Shown: positions 21,138 to 35,700, counted from the first letter of the stretch. The stretch: DNA of 64,000 nucleotides from Phoronis australis (GCA_002633005.1 NMRA01001025.1:1-64000), one strand, 5' to 3'. The notes: generated by a model from the letters alone, not told the origin. Numbers and translations: made by a program.

Positions 21138-24100
21138 ACAAGCGAAAGGCGGGAAATCCCACATTCATCGACAAAGACCTTGCTGACCAGGTCGCAACGT
21201 CTGCTAACAACCAACCACGTCTCTAAGTAAGTTACTTTTGACATGTACAATACCTCTAGAGACCAATGACGAACCTATTCTCCTGTATTATGGCTTAGAT
21301 TTTATGTAATTAAAAATTAGGTGAAGTCATTGCAGTAAACGTGGCCATCTGAACCAAAATGCACTGACTACATGGACTTTGGGCTCACTGAATACATTTG
21401 ACCCCAGAATTCCAATAAACCTTGGTCAGGAATTTTGGGGGATTTTTGGATCTGTAAAAAACTTCCAATGAAGCTTTTCAGAGAAATTCAGCAGCCTACA
21501 AACACCAAAGTTGGGGGTTTAGCTAATTGCACTTGCAATACTCGGTCATTTAGTAAACGGTGAATATGCAGTCGTCATGTATCACCCTGAGATGCATTGC
21601 AGTCAATACTAGACTACGTAAATTCTACGTACAGTCACTATGCATTGAAATGTTTTTAGGAAAATGTTGGTGTTCATGTTAACCATACGCCAGTCAGTTA
21701 GCCAGACGATTTTCATTCAGTAAACAATAATACATGAATCGAAGGTTTCCGTTAGAAATGCACAAATAAAATCCTAGGCAAAAAGCAGATTAGGTAACAC
21801 TTGAGGTAGCATAAAAACCAAATAAATCGATGACTTATTTCAGAAATGGGGCTACTTTGAGCCAATCGAGGCGGCGATGTCCTTTCGAAATCAGTCATCA
21901 CTATTTCGCTTCCAGCGGCCTTTCCCTCTCTGAGGTCATCAGGTCATTCCCAAATAAGGCAACGCAATGCATTTTGGAACTGTAATGTCGGACTTGACGA
22001 GCACGAAGGCGTGTCTTTTTGGTCAACTTTCAAACGTAAAGAAAAGTACTCCTAACTCATCTAAGACTCACTATATTTACGAAACCTACAAAAAACGTGT
22101 ACGCCACGACATGATACAGGTTTCATACAAGATGAGTAACGTTTGCTTTCTTTTTATACTATTTTTCACGTACCAAGCCACTTTAAAAATATTGTTCCTC
22201 CAATCACTTTGGTCTTTTGTCAACATGTTGATAACGTCATTTTCGAGGGAATGTGTCTCATATTGTTTGAATATGTCCTGGTTTTTCGAACCAAGCCTTC
22301 AAAAATCAAGAGTACGGCCGTGTTTCCTCAAAATGTTCTTAAAAGTCGATAACTAAAAAAATAAGACCATCCATTTCTTGAGGCTCCGTTCGGCGAATAA
22401 AATGACGCGGTGAAGTGAACTTCCAAAACCTGGGCCTGGTGACCAATCATTTTACTTGAAATGGATCTCGAAAATTATTTATGTGATGTTCTATTCTACT
22501 TTTATTCGAATTCAAGATAAGTGTATATTACTATACGCATGAGTTACGTGGATAACCGTCTAATCCCAATTTGCACCTGGTGATCCCAACATTAAGGGAT
22601 AAGTTCAAATCTGAACTCGAAATTTTCAGTATTTAAGGTCAGGCTGGGCAGTGTTTTAGCGAAATCTGCAAATGTTGATGGATTTCAATGAAATCAGGAA
22701 GGATGTTGTTCGTGATATGGCGATCACGAAACAAATAAGTTTGAGAAAAAAACATTCAGTTGCCATGGCAACACCAAAAATTACGCAACATCGGTACTCC
22801 ACGAGAAACGCTATAAGTCATAAACCTGTAGACATTTTACTGATCTGTTTTCTCTGCATTATAATAAAAGTATAGATCTACAAAACTACATAAGGTTTAA
22901 CGTTCTGCGTTGAACAGTCAAAACTAAAGTCCGTGTTTGACGGGGTGATTTTATTTACTAATTCTACTTGGAACCTCAGCGAAAACTCCTTGTGAGAACC
23001 GTGTGAGAACTTTAACTCTATGAAAATACAAAAAATACTCTAAATACATGACAATATATAAAACCGAATCTAAATTAAACTGTTAACAATAGTCACTCTA
23101 AGAAACTAGTCAAAATTACTCAAATCTAACTGAATCGGTATATGAACTTTAAATCACATTTACCAAACAAAACTTATTATATCCTAGAACATTTCATAGC
23201 TCATAAACTCTAATGAGACTTACAGAAATTGTTCCCTTTGTTCTTATCCACGCATGAGCATCCAATTCTTGTTTTGTGTATCAGTATGATCCTTGTCAGT
23301 GACTGAATGCACTCTTTGAAACTCCACGGGCTCAGTGATCTAATACTTGATTCTCTAAAGTTACTGAGCTTCCTCGTCTCCTAACTTTTTCATTTGAGAA
23401 TGACGCTTATTTCTGCTCCAGAAATAATTATACTCTAAGAAATGACTAAACATCACATGGACACTGGTCAAGGCGTAAGTACAACAGTGTGGGTGTTTCT
23501 TAGAATCAACCCACCTAAAACTGACCACTCCAAAACAGGTTTTGATGATCATATCCCGTTTGTCAGAACTGCACTGAGAACTTAACAGAACTAAAGCTTT
23601 TCTGAAGAAATAGCGCAATACTCAAGTTTACCACAACAAGTTGTTTACAATAACAAGTCCTGTTCTAAAATATTTGTGACTTTCAAAATAGTTACCTGAT
23701 AATAATTAACACATTAGTTATAAATTTAATTATCTATTTATAATAAATCGTTTTATAATTCTAACATTTTTCATCAAAAATGTAAACATAAGGAAATTCA
23801 AAGTTTCTTGATAAGTAAGTTTTCACTCAAGTTTCTAGTTCGAATTTAAGCGGGGGTCATCAAGTGCAAATTTGGACTAGATACTCGTATACATGTACAT
23901 TAACCATTACATACTAGAGCACAAACTAAAAGACACTTCTGTTGACTTCGCACAAAACGGGAAATGCGACAATTACAATAATTTCGAATACAAAGATTAG
24001 ATCGCGGGCCCTGTTATCAGGCAATAATGACCAGACGTCCGAAGTTCAGAAATAAAATACAGTTTGACTAGAGAACAATTTGAAATCAATTTCATAACAG

Positions 24101-25123
24101 CAGGTGTTATAAAATAAAACCTCGTGATTGTGGGCGGGTGGCGGAGTTAACTATAGCCTCCTCTCACCTTGTCTACATGGGACCATTAAGAAACGATTAA
24201 ATCAATTCAATTTTGTCAAGTTATTCTTATTTGAAATGTATTCCATGACTTAATGACGTCCTGTACTGCGGGAGCGCGTTCAGTACCTACACGACGCTCG
24301 TGAAAAAGCAATACTTCACAAGAGAAAGCCGAGTTTTGCACGAGTACCAGACTGGCAGGTTTGGTAGCGTATATTATTGACCGAGAGCCGAAAAACTGCA
24401 AAATAGCGTCGCTATTATAGAGTCCCTAGTAAAGCAGGCAGTTCTGAGGACATTTTTACACAATGCAAGCTTGTCAAATGATTGGCGAGACATGACCAAC
24501 TCAAGTGAAATGTAGCCTTGTCCATGACATACGAAACTACATCGCCATTGTCGTCTGCGATAATGATTTTTGTGCCATTGAGATTCGTGGGACATTTCGT
24601 GATATACAACTAAAAATTCATATCTAAAAACACTTTCATACATTCTGCTAGTTTTTGAAAAATGACATCTTGTTGAAAGCTAGTCATCCTGACTTTTGGC
24701 TATGTTGCTTTACGTTGAATTTGTGTTATCCTGTTTTTGACTACACAAAGTTGTAATGAATATCTTCAAAACTGACATTTCCAGAATTTAGTCACGCGGA
24801 TATTATTTATTGAGTGATTAATGTGCTCACAATTCCCCTTGAAGTTCAACGACAATTATGAGCCTTTTAATCATTAAATAAGTAACATCTGGTTGACTAA
24901 TTTCTGTTGAAATCAGAGTACAGAGTGGTAGATAAAGATGTATCTCACTAAATTTCACAGTTATATATTTGTGAAAATAATTTGTAAACAGTTTTGAAAA
25001 TGTAACTTACAGTATGCCGCTGTCGTTCAAGATGGCCAACCCGATACAAAATAGTGACACAAATTTCGCCACAATACTTGCAACAACCTTGTATTGCTTA
25101 ACCCGTACAATGTACTTGGCAAT
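21138..25123. other. Gene-poor AT-rich interval
   Basis: No frame with a recognisable domain on either strand and no RNA gene. Open frames of 60-129 codons (for example 21967-22356) show no conserved motifs. 22920-23820 is notably AT-rich. Confidence 0.4.
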
Positions 25124-25338
25124 AACTAAGCTTCATCGAAGATATGTATAGAAGTAAAACAAATGGATCCATGAAGAAAGGAAGCGCTTTTTAAGTGATA
25201 GTTTTAAGTGTGGAATGTATTTTTGACGAGGTGAAACTCGATATCAGTGGCCGGATATAGCTTGACGAAATGGTACAGAAAGCAATGGGAACTTATTCTA
25301 GCCCCTAACCGGCCAACCGAGGGGCTACATGTTGACTA
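25124..25338. repeat. Dispersed repeat with palindromic TAGCCCCT end (copy B)
   Basis: Same repeat as 8872-9112, same orientation. The terminal palindrome is TAGCCCCT at 25299-25306 against AGGGGCTA at 25320-25327. No THAP frame follows here; instead TAGCCCCTG repeats once more just after the end. Confidence 0.7.
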
Positions 25339-26436
25339 GCCCCTGTCCTACCAGCCCCGTTGATAACCTTTATACCTCGCCGACGGGTCTCATCCTTAAA
25401 GCAGACGGCGATTGTCACAAGATATCCCACTTATACCCAGGGAAGTGGTGAAATGGCGAGGGATTGGTTTGGGTCTGAGGGATCATTAGAATCGAAAGAA
25501 ATCGATCGTTAGAAAAGCCATCAGTGGCTACAAATAATAGATAAGGGAAGTACCGTTTGTCCAGGACAATTAACGACGAACGGGAAGGAGTCTACTGGGT
25601 ATAAACTTGTCTAATCAGGAAAACTTACGAGTGAATGTACTGTTGCTTGAGGCTGGGCCAACAGGAAGCTGGAGAGAAAGAACAAACAGCGCAACCATCA
25701 GACTTGGTAAGAACTAACCAGGAGTTGGATATGAAGCATGAAGGGCTCTATAATGGTATTTGCCCAAATAATAGGATTTATGTCAGAGTGCCATAAATCT
25801 CACTATTGCAATTTCCTACGCGATATAGATCTATTTTCCCGCTCAACTAAAAATAAAAAACGGAAAGTTTCACGGGGATTTCGTGGATACGCAAATTCCC
25901 GTTCAACTAAAAAACGCTGTCCAGGCACCCCCGGGTGTTATGTCTCTCTTTCGACAAAAATGTTGTCGAGACACTTTTGTGTTGCAGCGAACATTCTACT
26001 CTTGCGTTTTGGCTTAGACCCAGAAATCCGACGTCCTGCTTTTCAATTCAGTTGCCTCGTTCTTTCATTCTCAAATGTTGACCGTGACAGCTATGAAACA
26101 AGCGTTCAAAATAGCATTGCTTCTTTCTTATGGATGTTGTTATTTTCATAAATCCGATTTTTTGGTAACTTAACAATCGTAAAAATGTGCTTCATTATCT
26201 CTTCTTTAAGTAACATACACTACACGTATCAGTATCATTAATTTTACTTTCTGAAGAAATGAGTTTTCTAAACTTCCATGGAAAGTTCAACATTGCAACC
26301 ATGTAGCCTAACGAGTTATCCACACTACACTTTAAAGCTACTCAATAGATGTTTGCCCATTTTCGCTCATCAGAAATCTTTGTCTGCAAATTTCGGACAG
26401 GAGTAATTATTGCACTGCGCCCTGGATTTTTACTGA
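25339..26436. other. Upstream region of SQLE copy 2
   Basis: Mostly unrecognised. A 137-codon frame (25738-26151) contains two near-repeats of a CCCGTTCAACTAAAAA stretch and no domain, so it is probably chance. Confidence 0.35.
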
Positions 26437-26470
<34 letters not shown>

Positions 26471-26517
26471 NNNNNNNNNNNNNNNNNNNNNNNNNNNNNN
26501 NNNNNNNNNNNNNNNNN

Positions 26518-26575
<58 letters not shown>
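26437..26575. repeat. (GA)n, N gap, (TA)n(GA)n microsatellite
   Basis: A GA run to 26470, 47 N (26471-26517), TA to 26540, then GA to 26575. The assembly gap is caused by the repeat. It lies about 210 bp upstream of the SQLE copy 2 start. Confidence 0.95.
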
Positions 26576-26576
<1 letters not shown>

Positions 26577-26580
<4 letters not shown>

Positions 26581-26787
26581 CGTCGAAGTTGAAAAAGTTT
26601 TAGTGACCGTAATTTCCTTATCAAACCAACAATGGAACTAACGAATGCAAACAAATCCCACGCATGCGCGGCGCAAGCTCAGCTGCGCGAGAGCAAAGTT
26701 AGCATTTCAAGGCTAGAGTTCTGTTCGTACCGTATACGAAACGAGAGCCCCGGTACACTCAGAACACGATCAGACTGTGATACCAAG
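26577..26787 (+). promoter_or_regulatory. Probable promoter/5'UTR of SQLE copy 2
   Basis: No TATA box is seen. A CpG-rich stretch (CACGCATGCGCGGCGC near 26659) resembles an NRF1 site, typical of TATA-less animal promoters. About 140 bases of this region recur, diverged, inside intron 7 of the same gene (43955-44105). The transcription start cannot be placed from sequence. Confidence 0.45.
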
Positions 26788-29700
26788 ATGACGTTGGTGA
26801 CAATTGTGCTCATCGGTGGCCTGATTGGAGCTGTCGTTTATTGTATTATGCTTTTTATCAAAGCCCCCTCGGAAAAGGTAGGTTTTTGTCTTGAAGTGTT
26901 GAAGTAGATATGTAGGCTAGGACTACTACTCGTTCAATAGCTCATTTGGAAGTATGAACTATTTCCCTGCCTTTTTCATTCTTTGTGTTAGGGGCTGCGT
27001 TTTTCTCGAGCTTAATAAGCATGACATCGTATTTGGAGTACATTAGGCAAATATGGCGAATTTGAAAACTCACTCAGTGGATTTAGTGATCCGCGCATGT
27101 CTCAACTTTTCCCAGTTTTATGTTTTTAAAGTGAGGCAGTATATGGCTGTGAGTGGTGTGGTGTTCCTCTCTGGGTTTGGATAGCTCGTTACAAATCAGT
27201 CTTGCCTGACTTCACTGAAACATCAATTTTCCACTTATTTTTGTGTTACTGTTGGGTGAATTTGCCTTTATTGTAAAAAATGTCCGCATTTCAATTCTGA
27301 AGCATCAAAGTGACACAACAATAGCAGTTTAAGTCTAATTCCTCCAGCTCAGTCTCCAAAACAAATGCCTCACAAACAACATGTATAAAGAGTGATATGA
27401 CCTGAGGTGAATCCGTTGAACTTAACTACCTGTGTGATGACGCACTTTGAGTTTCAATATTTCACTTGTATAAGTACCTGTACGTCACACCGATGACACC
27501 ATAGACTATAGATACGAGTATCTATGACGACGCAGCAGCAGTTATTTTACATAGCGAATATTAGATGGTTAAATCACACCTTAGAAGTTGAAAGAACTTG
27601 TAACATTTGTAATACAGGAGAGATTGAGACAGAAATCCATTTCATGTTACGGTGTCCAGTACTGGCAGATTTGAGAAATAGATTCATACCTCCCTGCCAG
27701 GTCGCTTTTTACCTCGAGAACAGTAAACAATTTAAAACGTTTCAATGTAAAAACAAATAGGGAAATGATAATCAAAAACGAAATATTAAATCTTCAGTGG
27801 CTTAGTACGCATGTATAAAACTTGTATATACTACTGTATGGTGGCCTCTTGTTCTAGTAAAGTTATAATTCTTATGCTTATTATTAGTATCATTATTATT
27901 GTTTGTATAAATATATTTTATTCAGTGGGGCGTGGAATATGTTGCAAGCAATTTATCCCGTTCAATCCGCCATCTTTTTGGTCTGACCCAATGAATATTA
28001 TGACTCCGAAAAGATTTCTGCCCCCGACCAGGACTCGAACCCAGTCCTTCTGCTCACCGTGCATTCATTAGGTCACGTGATGTGAACAAAAAGATGGCGG
28101 ATTGAACGGGATAAATTGCTTGCAACATTATTATTTCTGATATAGTTATTGTTATCGTTGTTAGTTCACTAATTTATTTAGTTTTTTGACATCGATTGGC
28201 ATCAAAATTCTCCTACTACTCTGCAACATAGCTCGTCGCATACCCCGTGCAAAACCGATCACGATAAATGTATGAAACTTGATGTCCGTCGTCAATGAAT
28301 ATTTCAGTAGGTTTGCCTTTTTCCGTAAGCTATTGGTTCACCCCTCCGCACAGCAATGGAAATTTTCCGGCATCACAGCGGATAGCAGGGAAGGTTTTAA
28401 AAGGCTGTTTACACCAGTAGGTTGAAACCTGTTTTTCGGGATGGTGGATATTATTTTCGTTTTGCCAACTAAACAGGGCACATGCAGTTTTGCAATTGGT
28501 TTTGTGTATTCTGCAGAGAGGCCTGTCATAACTCTGTTACAAACATTCATTTCGGCACGAATCCTGCCTGGTGCTGCATGGGTGAGTGCGTAATGAACCA
28601 CAAAACCAGGTGGGCGAATTCTACATTGAAAATTACAGCTACTGTAGTTTTTAAAAGTAAATGCGACAGACTTCGACAGAAGCATTCTGACTCAAACTAT
28701 AAAGAATTTATTGTCAGAACTTTTTTGCAGTTTAGACGAACTTTTGTCACGATGAAATAGCATGTTTGTGAAAATTTAGTCAGAGTTCAATTTGACGTCA
28801 TTGTGCCTAAAGCCTTGGTCACAACCCGCCGTACGTGCAAGTACGTGCTGTCTACGTGTAAAAACGTGGGGGAAATTTGGCGATCCGTACGTGGCAAGTA
28901 CGGCCTCCGTGCGTTTTGGTGAATACGCAGGAGAACGCAGACACGACGTAGCACTTTTAGTGCATGCAGAACTTTCTCTGCGTGCAAGCTGCGTTCGCAT
29001 GTACAGATTCACGGCAGTACGTGTGACGTACGTCCTCCCTGCGCTTGCCACTCCCTACTCACGTTTTCAGAAAAACGTGGTGCCCGTGGCGTCCGGAGAA
29101 AACGTACGAACAATAAACACGCACGGCGGGTTGTGACCATAGCTTAACCCGTGACCGGTAATTGTTTATTGTTGATTGGCCATGCACAGCGAGGAGCAAC
29201 ACTTTTCGACATTAATTAAGCAGCGTTGAAACGGATTATAGATGAACAGAAAGGGATATTTAGTCGCCACTTGATAGTCGAAGTTTCATCGAATTTTGAC
29301 GTTGTCTAGTTTATTTTGAAAGCTGCTACAGGCTTCACAGAGTCGACAACAGATTAGCCTCCTTTTCGACAAACCATTTCAATATTGCAGATATTTGAGT
29401 AACATGGTGTTTTTGGCGTTTCCATTTTCAATAGAATTTTAAATCTTGTCAATTGCCGTCTTTCATCTTTCATATTTCGGGTTCGCACTCACCGGCGACC
29501 AATTTGACGCAACGCTGCAGATGACCGCTTTGTCAGTAGCGAGTCCAACAGTGAAAACGGAATGCATAATGTAAACAATCTGTGTTTTGACCTCCCCGCA
29601 TGTGACCTGTTGATCGTGTCAGTGAACACCTCGAATATGACATTAGCCCCCTTTGCTACAACAGGCCAGTAGTGGTCCGAGAGAAGTGGTTTTGGGTATT

Positions 29701-32700
29701 GAAAGTCACACATGCGATACAGCCTGAGAGAGATGCTGATTCACCAGTGTTCACTGAAGTGTTGCTCAACTGGTAAATTTTGTCTTCACTAGAGAAGCAA
29801 ATTTCTCGGTGCCAGCTTCGAACTCGACCATTCTTTCACTGTATAAATGCCATTGATTCGGTCAATAGCCTTTAACCTGAAAGAAGGTCGGGGTTAATGG
29901 CCGCAGAGTATCTGTCACCCATAGGTGAAGTTCCTCCCACGTTATTCCAGGGTTTAATCATCCGGGCAACGCTGATTGTTTTTTCCTGAAAGATCGCGTG
30001 CTAAGTACATCGCACTGACCACGGACTCTCGCACGCAAAGTTAAAAAGATTTCATTTATGACTTCCATTTACAAATGACACCTCCACGCACCCCGATCAC
30101 CTGCAGACAGCGCAGTATTGCCATACCCTTTGTAAATTCATTGCTTCGCTTTCCCTTTCGTGCGAGTATCCTGCAGTACGTTGTACAGTGTACGTCAAAT
30201 TAATCCACTAGAAGTACAATCACTAAATTTTTATAATAACAAACAGTTTTCAATTAGGCACCTCTCTAATGCTCCGCCTGTATTAAAAACAACTATGGTT
30301 TACTTCTGGATGTTTGCAGACAGAAAAAATATCCAGCACATCCAACCGTCTGCGTACCTCAACAATAGAGTCGCCAACTAGAGTAACGTCGTCAGCAAAT
30401 GGTATCAAAAACTATTTTCAAGGGAAACTTTAAAATACGCCAATTACTTCTTTGCACTTTGATAAATTTAGCGTCATTTTTAGAAAATGAAACTAAAGTA
30501 AGAAATTTGAATATATTACAGTAACAGTTACGGCGTCGAGCGTACATTATCGAGAACGCAACGATAAATGTTCGACAGTTTACATGTACATGTATCAGTG
30601 AACGTGTTTGAGTACGATTCCAATTTTAAGCAAGACGATCTCTAGAGAAAAGTACCAATTTAACGATGTTTGAATGCTCTGACTGCATAATTAATGTCCC
30701 ATTATGACTCGCACTTTATTAGAACGTCTATTATTACTTAGCAAAATTCTTTCACCATGTACATGTGTGTTGCTGTGACTTCATTTCTGTGTTTTTTTTT
30801 TGTTTGTTCGCATTCTTCAGGTCGCATTTTCGTCCGCACAAAATTCACTTACAACATCTAGTTCCGGAATATATGGAAGTCTATTGTTTTTGGTCACTAT
30901 CGGATGCAAAATGGCGGACGTGGCGGCCATTTTGTTTTATAATTCAGATTCAAATGCTCACAGAGGCGGCAATTTTCAACGTAAACGGCTAAAAATCAGT
31001 GCGATATTGTAACGGACGTGTACGACAAAAGTGCCGTAAATCATTAACTTCCGGTTAAAGATGGCGGTAATATTGGCTATTGCGTTTGAGCACCTCTATT
31101 TCAGAACGAAAACTTTTTGTCCTTTGGAGGGCGCATTGTAGAACCAATTGCTTCTAAAATTGTCATGCGTTAATTTCCCATCAGTAGCTATTTCCAAAAG
31201 CTTCTTTACCGGAAGTTGATTTCAAAATGGCGAAACTAGCGCATTTTCATCAATTTTCATTCGTGCCATTTTAAATGGGAGGAGCAAATGACGTGAATTT
31301 TTGAAGGTTGATTTTCTGATGTATATTGTTTCAAAGGAATTGAAACCATTTATTCTCAGACTTACTGTTTTCAACGGACTTTCAAAAGAGGGCTTCTATT
31401 TTCCGATTAGACGTCTCGTTTCCAAATTATTCGGGATTTTCTGATCACACTGTTTCTTTGTTGACTGATTTTAGCTGCACTTTTATTGGTTTAACTTTTA
31501 TTGAACAAGATTATATTTCTTACTCATTTCTGACATCTTCATTCGTCAAATGATTGTCATAATCATGTTCGTAATCTCCACCACCATCAACATCATCATT
31601 GTCATCATCTCCATTTCCATTTCTCTCTTCAGTTAATTCGCCACGTGGCGCTTCTACGAGCGCTTTCATTTTTTATGTTTAGTTTAAAACCAAGCGTTAC
31701 GTTATTCTTACTCAAATGTTAAACACTGAACGTAGTTTTGGGATTTCATATAAATCGACACAAGTTTTGGCGGAAATCCCAGACACGATTTTGGGCATTT
31801 TCAACCAACATTTCCATATCAATGTACCTTTCAAAAACACATTTTACTAAAAACGCATGGTCACCTAATCACAGGAATGTTGTGAATGACATTAATAGAT
31901 TCGATTACCAGTTTCGGAAAATGTACTTCTTGTGGGTTGGACGTTGCAACGTGAATATTTCAAGACGAATACAACATTTTAATTAGGTCCAAACGTACCC
32001 GCAAGGTAGCATATTTGTTTTGTTGTGGAATGAAACTGAGTAGTTCAACGGAGAACCTCTCAAAGTTTAGACGCAAAAATTGTAGTCCATGACTACAGGT
32101 AGGAGGAGCCAGGCGGCTCTTCAACGTCGGGAACGTTGCTTATATAGTATGTCCATTAGTCATGGGTTATAATTTTTGCATCTGATTATTTACCTGGATG
32201 AATAACATCTATCGCCTAATCAACAATAAGTTTGCCAACAGTTGCCATGTCATAGCGCAAATATTGAGAGAATGGGGAAAATTCGCTTTTTAAAACTATT
32301 TCAAATGAAAAACGAAGAACCGCGAGTCGTTTTTCTAACCTCGTTACTTTCTGTTTTTCTTTTCTCGTGTGTTTGAGGACTGATACCCTGTAAAATGATA
32401 GAGTTTCGTAAATGGTAACAACAGTTATATTTTACGTCATTGTTACACCTTACGTTGCTAGGCATCTCCTAAAATGTATCAAGTTGTTTCATTTCACGTA
32501 AGTGTTACAATTTACGTCGAATGCACATGCGACTGAGAAATCTAACATTGTTACATTTTACGAAAGCAACGTCATATTTCATGAGTGTGCATTTACAGTT
32601 ACATTTTACGTTATTGTTACGTGTTACGTTGCTTGGCCCCTCCTAAAATGTAATAAGTTATTACATTTTATGTAATTGTTACAACTTACGTCGAATGCAT

Positions 32701-35700
32701 ATTTGACAAAGTGTTTTTGTTACGAAAGCGGCGTCATATTTCATGAGTTCACATGGTATTTGTCATACGGAGAAAAACGGTTCACACACTTGAGGCCTTG
32801 AATTGTTTGAACGAAATTCTGACAAAATGTGCCACATCAAATTCATAGATGTGTCCCTATGTGATTTCCATTGTTTTTTAACATGAATGGTTTCTCAGTG
32901 TAGTCAAAACTGTACCCCGTGCAGTTTCAACTCCAGCCGAAAGGAGTTTCCGGGATCAGGTAACAAGTTTGTAATTGTTGGCGCTCACAGGTTCTAAACC
33001 AATTGTGTATCCGGCACTACAGTAATCAGACTCCCCTTGGTAAGCACTGCAGAAAAAAATGACATCGTATTTTGGTTAACACGTATCGCATTTCTTTGGA
33101 AAAAATGACCACAACAAAAAATTTCACAGAGAATTCAATTTCGGAAGCCAATTTGACAGAAAACTCACCCGTTATAGTAAACGATAATTTGATTTATTTC
33201 AGCCAATGCTTTAAAGTCATCGCTAATGTCACCGATGTTCGGAACATTTTTTTTATGAAGCATGCCATTCCAACGGACTACAAAAAACAATTTCTCTTTC
33301 TATTATCTCTTAAAGTAAAATATCAACTAAAATTGTTATTTGATCAATATTCCTTGCTCCGAAGTACATACATGTATCTAAAGACACAGATTGGATATTC
33401 TACTATTAAAGGACGAGAGGCCACGTGTCTCACTAGGCGCCATTTTTGTGTTGCAGCTCGCTGTCAACAACGCGCGTGGTTTTAAGCAGATAAGGGAATT
33501 TGGTGTATTAACCCTTTTGCTACATCGCATGAAAAGCATATACTGGACATCGCTAATTTCGACGTTAGCCGTTTTATTGTTCCATACAATCAACTTTCAA
33601 TGAAACCTAGTTCAAATCCCGCACTGTGTTCTTTTAAGAATATGGGGCCTGTTCCATATAAAGTTGTTGTGTGTTTTGTATGTCCGTTACCAGCTACTGT
33701 AATGACCCGGTCACCGCAGCCACACCCGACTAGTCACCAGTTTCCTGAAAAGTGTGTGCCTCCGCAATTTTTGAAATCTCACGTACTATGAAAAGGAACA
33801 ATTTTTTCAACAAGAGACAAAAATGATAACACGTTGGGTACCTCACGTTTATATGTAAGTCCAAGTAAATGATTACAGTCTGAATTCAGTTCGTGGCAAA
33901 CAACAGAAGGATATAGTAAACTACAAACAATGCCGAACCTGCCGATAGTTCAGAAAGACTCAATTTTCGAAGTTGGCGCACGTCTAAACAAGATTTTAAA
34001 TTTCAAACTCCTCGTCTGCAAAACGTAGGCTCACTCTGCATCTGCAGCTGTCACTGCGTTTCTCACAAAGGTTGAAGGTAGAAACCCTTGGGTAGTTATC
34101 TAAACTTTCGGGAGGCACTCTTCGTCCAGAGATACTCGAGTACCCCAGGCCGTGTCGGATTCCACTTGCTCGTGATTTTGGTCATTTACTTTGTGATATG
34201 ACGTTGGTTCCGTAAAACGTACATTCGACGTAAATCTAACAAATGCGTAAGACGTAACAACTTCTTACATTTTAGGATAGGTTTGCCAACGTAAAACGTA
34301 ACAATGACTTAAAATATGTAACAGTTGTTACATTTTACGGCGTATCAGAAGACAGGTGTTGCACTTTTAACTTTGTATTCCGTCAGTGACTTTTTGAACA
34401 TAGTGAGAGTTTTCAATGATGTAGCTTTGAACGTTGTAAAGTCATCAAGGTCCCGTGTTCTGTGACAGTGCGCGTGGCGTGTTCATGACAATATAGCCAT
34501 CGTTTAACAATGTTCATTGTAGTACTCATGAACAACCACATCGACGAGAGTGGTGACCTAGTGACGGAAAAACTTTCATCTTTTAATTTACAGAAGCCAA
34601 CACCTCGTGCCTCACTAAGAGACCCAAGCATGGATGACGCTGACGTAGTTATCGTTGGCGGTGGGATACTGGGATCTGCCTTAGCTATTGTCTTGGCGCG
34701 TAATGGACGTCGAGTTGCCGTCATTGAGAAGAGTATGGGCGAAGTCGAAAGCATCGCGGGAGAAGTTCTCATGCCAGGCGGAATCAGGGCTTTAAACAAA
34801 CTTGGTCTCGGAGGTAAGTGTTAACAAGATATGTACCCCTGTATCATCTCCGCCAGCCTGAGGGTTTGTAGCCTCACTACGCGCTTCCAGGGGGGCTCGG
34901 GGGCTCGAACGAAGTAGACAGAAAGATCCACCCCAGAGAACAAAATGTCCGAGAAACCGAGACAAAAGTCCACTTAAAAGGCAAGAACTACCAAAATTCG
35001 GCGAACACACAATTACAGCTCTGAAGGTACCTCGTTTTCCTTCAAAGAATTCGAGCCCCCTGGGTGCGCGCATGCTACGACACGCGGGTCGCAAACGGCA
35101 CTCCTATGGATCATGTTTTGTGCTGCTCAGCAGCTAATGTAAGCCACTGTGTTTGTTTTTTCTAGTCTGAGAATAATTTCCTCCAATTTACACACCGTTT
35201 ACAGTCGTCCGATCACTGAGAAGGCAAAGCGGACGTCTCATTCGTCGTCTGAAAAAAATCACGAACTCTCGCTAACGTCTGATCTCCTTTCTTGTCGTCT
35301 GAGTCTATTTCAGACGTTCCCTAACTTTTCTTTGCATTAAAACTGACTCTCGTTACGACCCTGGTTTTCAGAGGCCTTATTCCAATCTTTCTTTTATTAA
35401 CCGCTATCCTCGTGCTTTTGCCCGGTGTTAGGCAAACGTAAATTATCTGCCACGCATATTGAATACTAACACGCATCGACTCAAACTGTTGTCAAGAAAT
35501 AAAACCCATCGTATTTCTCCCCCTAAAGGAGGATTCTATCGTAACTAGGGGAATTATCAATTTTATGAGCCAAAAACTTCAAACCAATTACCAGTTTCTG
35601 TCCTTAACATTCCAATTTATTTCAGCCAGTATCTCATTGTCCAACGTACATCGCTAGTACCACACGCTTTGTTTTCCTGCTAATGAAAGCCTAAATTCCA

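Noticed and set aside
25738-26151. 137-codon open frame upstream of SQLE copy 2
   Set aside because: No domain; contains an internal direct repeat (CCCGTTCAACTAAAAA type) and stop-poor AT-rich sequence; not supported as coding.
26632-26787. Upstream in-frame ATG that would extend SQLE copy 2 by 52 residues
   Set aside because: The extension is low in hydrophobic structure, and the homologous stretch in intron 7 (43955-44105) lacks the ATG and diverges like non-coding DNA. The ATG at 26788 directly precedes the membrane segment. Not fully excluded.
28776-29136. Overlapping open frames of 66-114 codons on both strands
   Set aside because: They lie within the ACGT-rich MITE and recur in its inverted copy at 60.1-60.4 kb; no protein domain, so they are by-products of its base composition.
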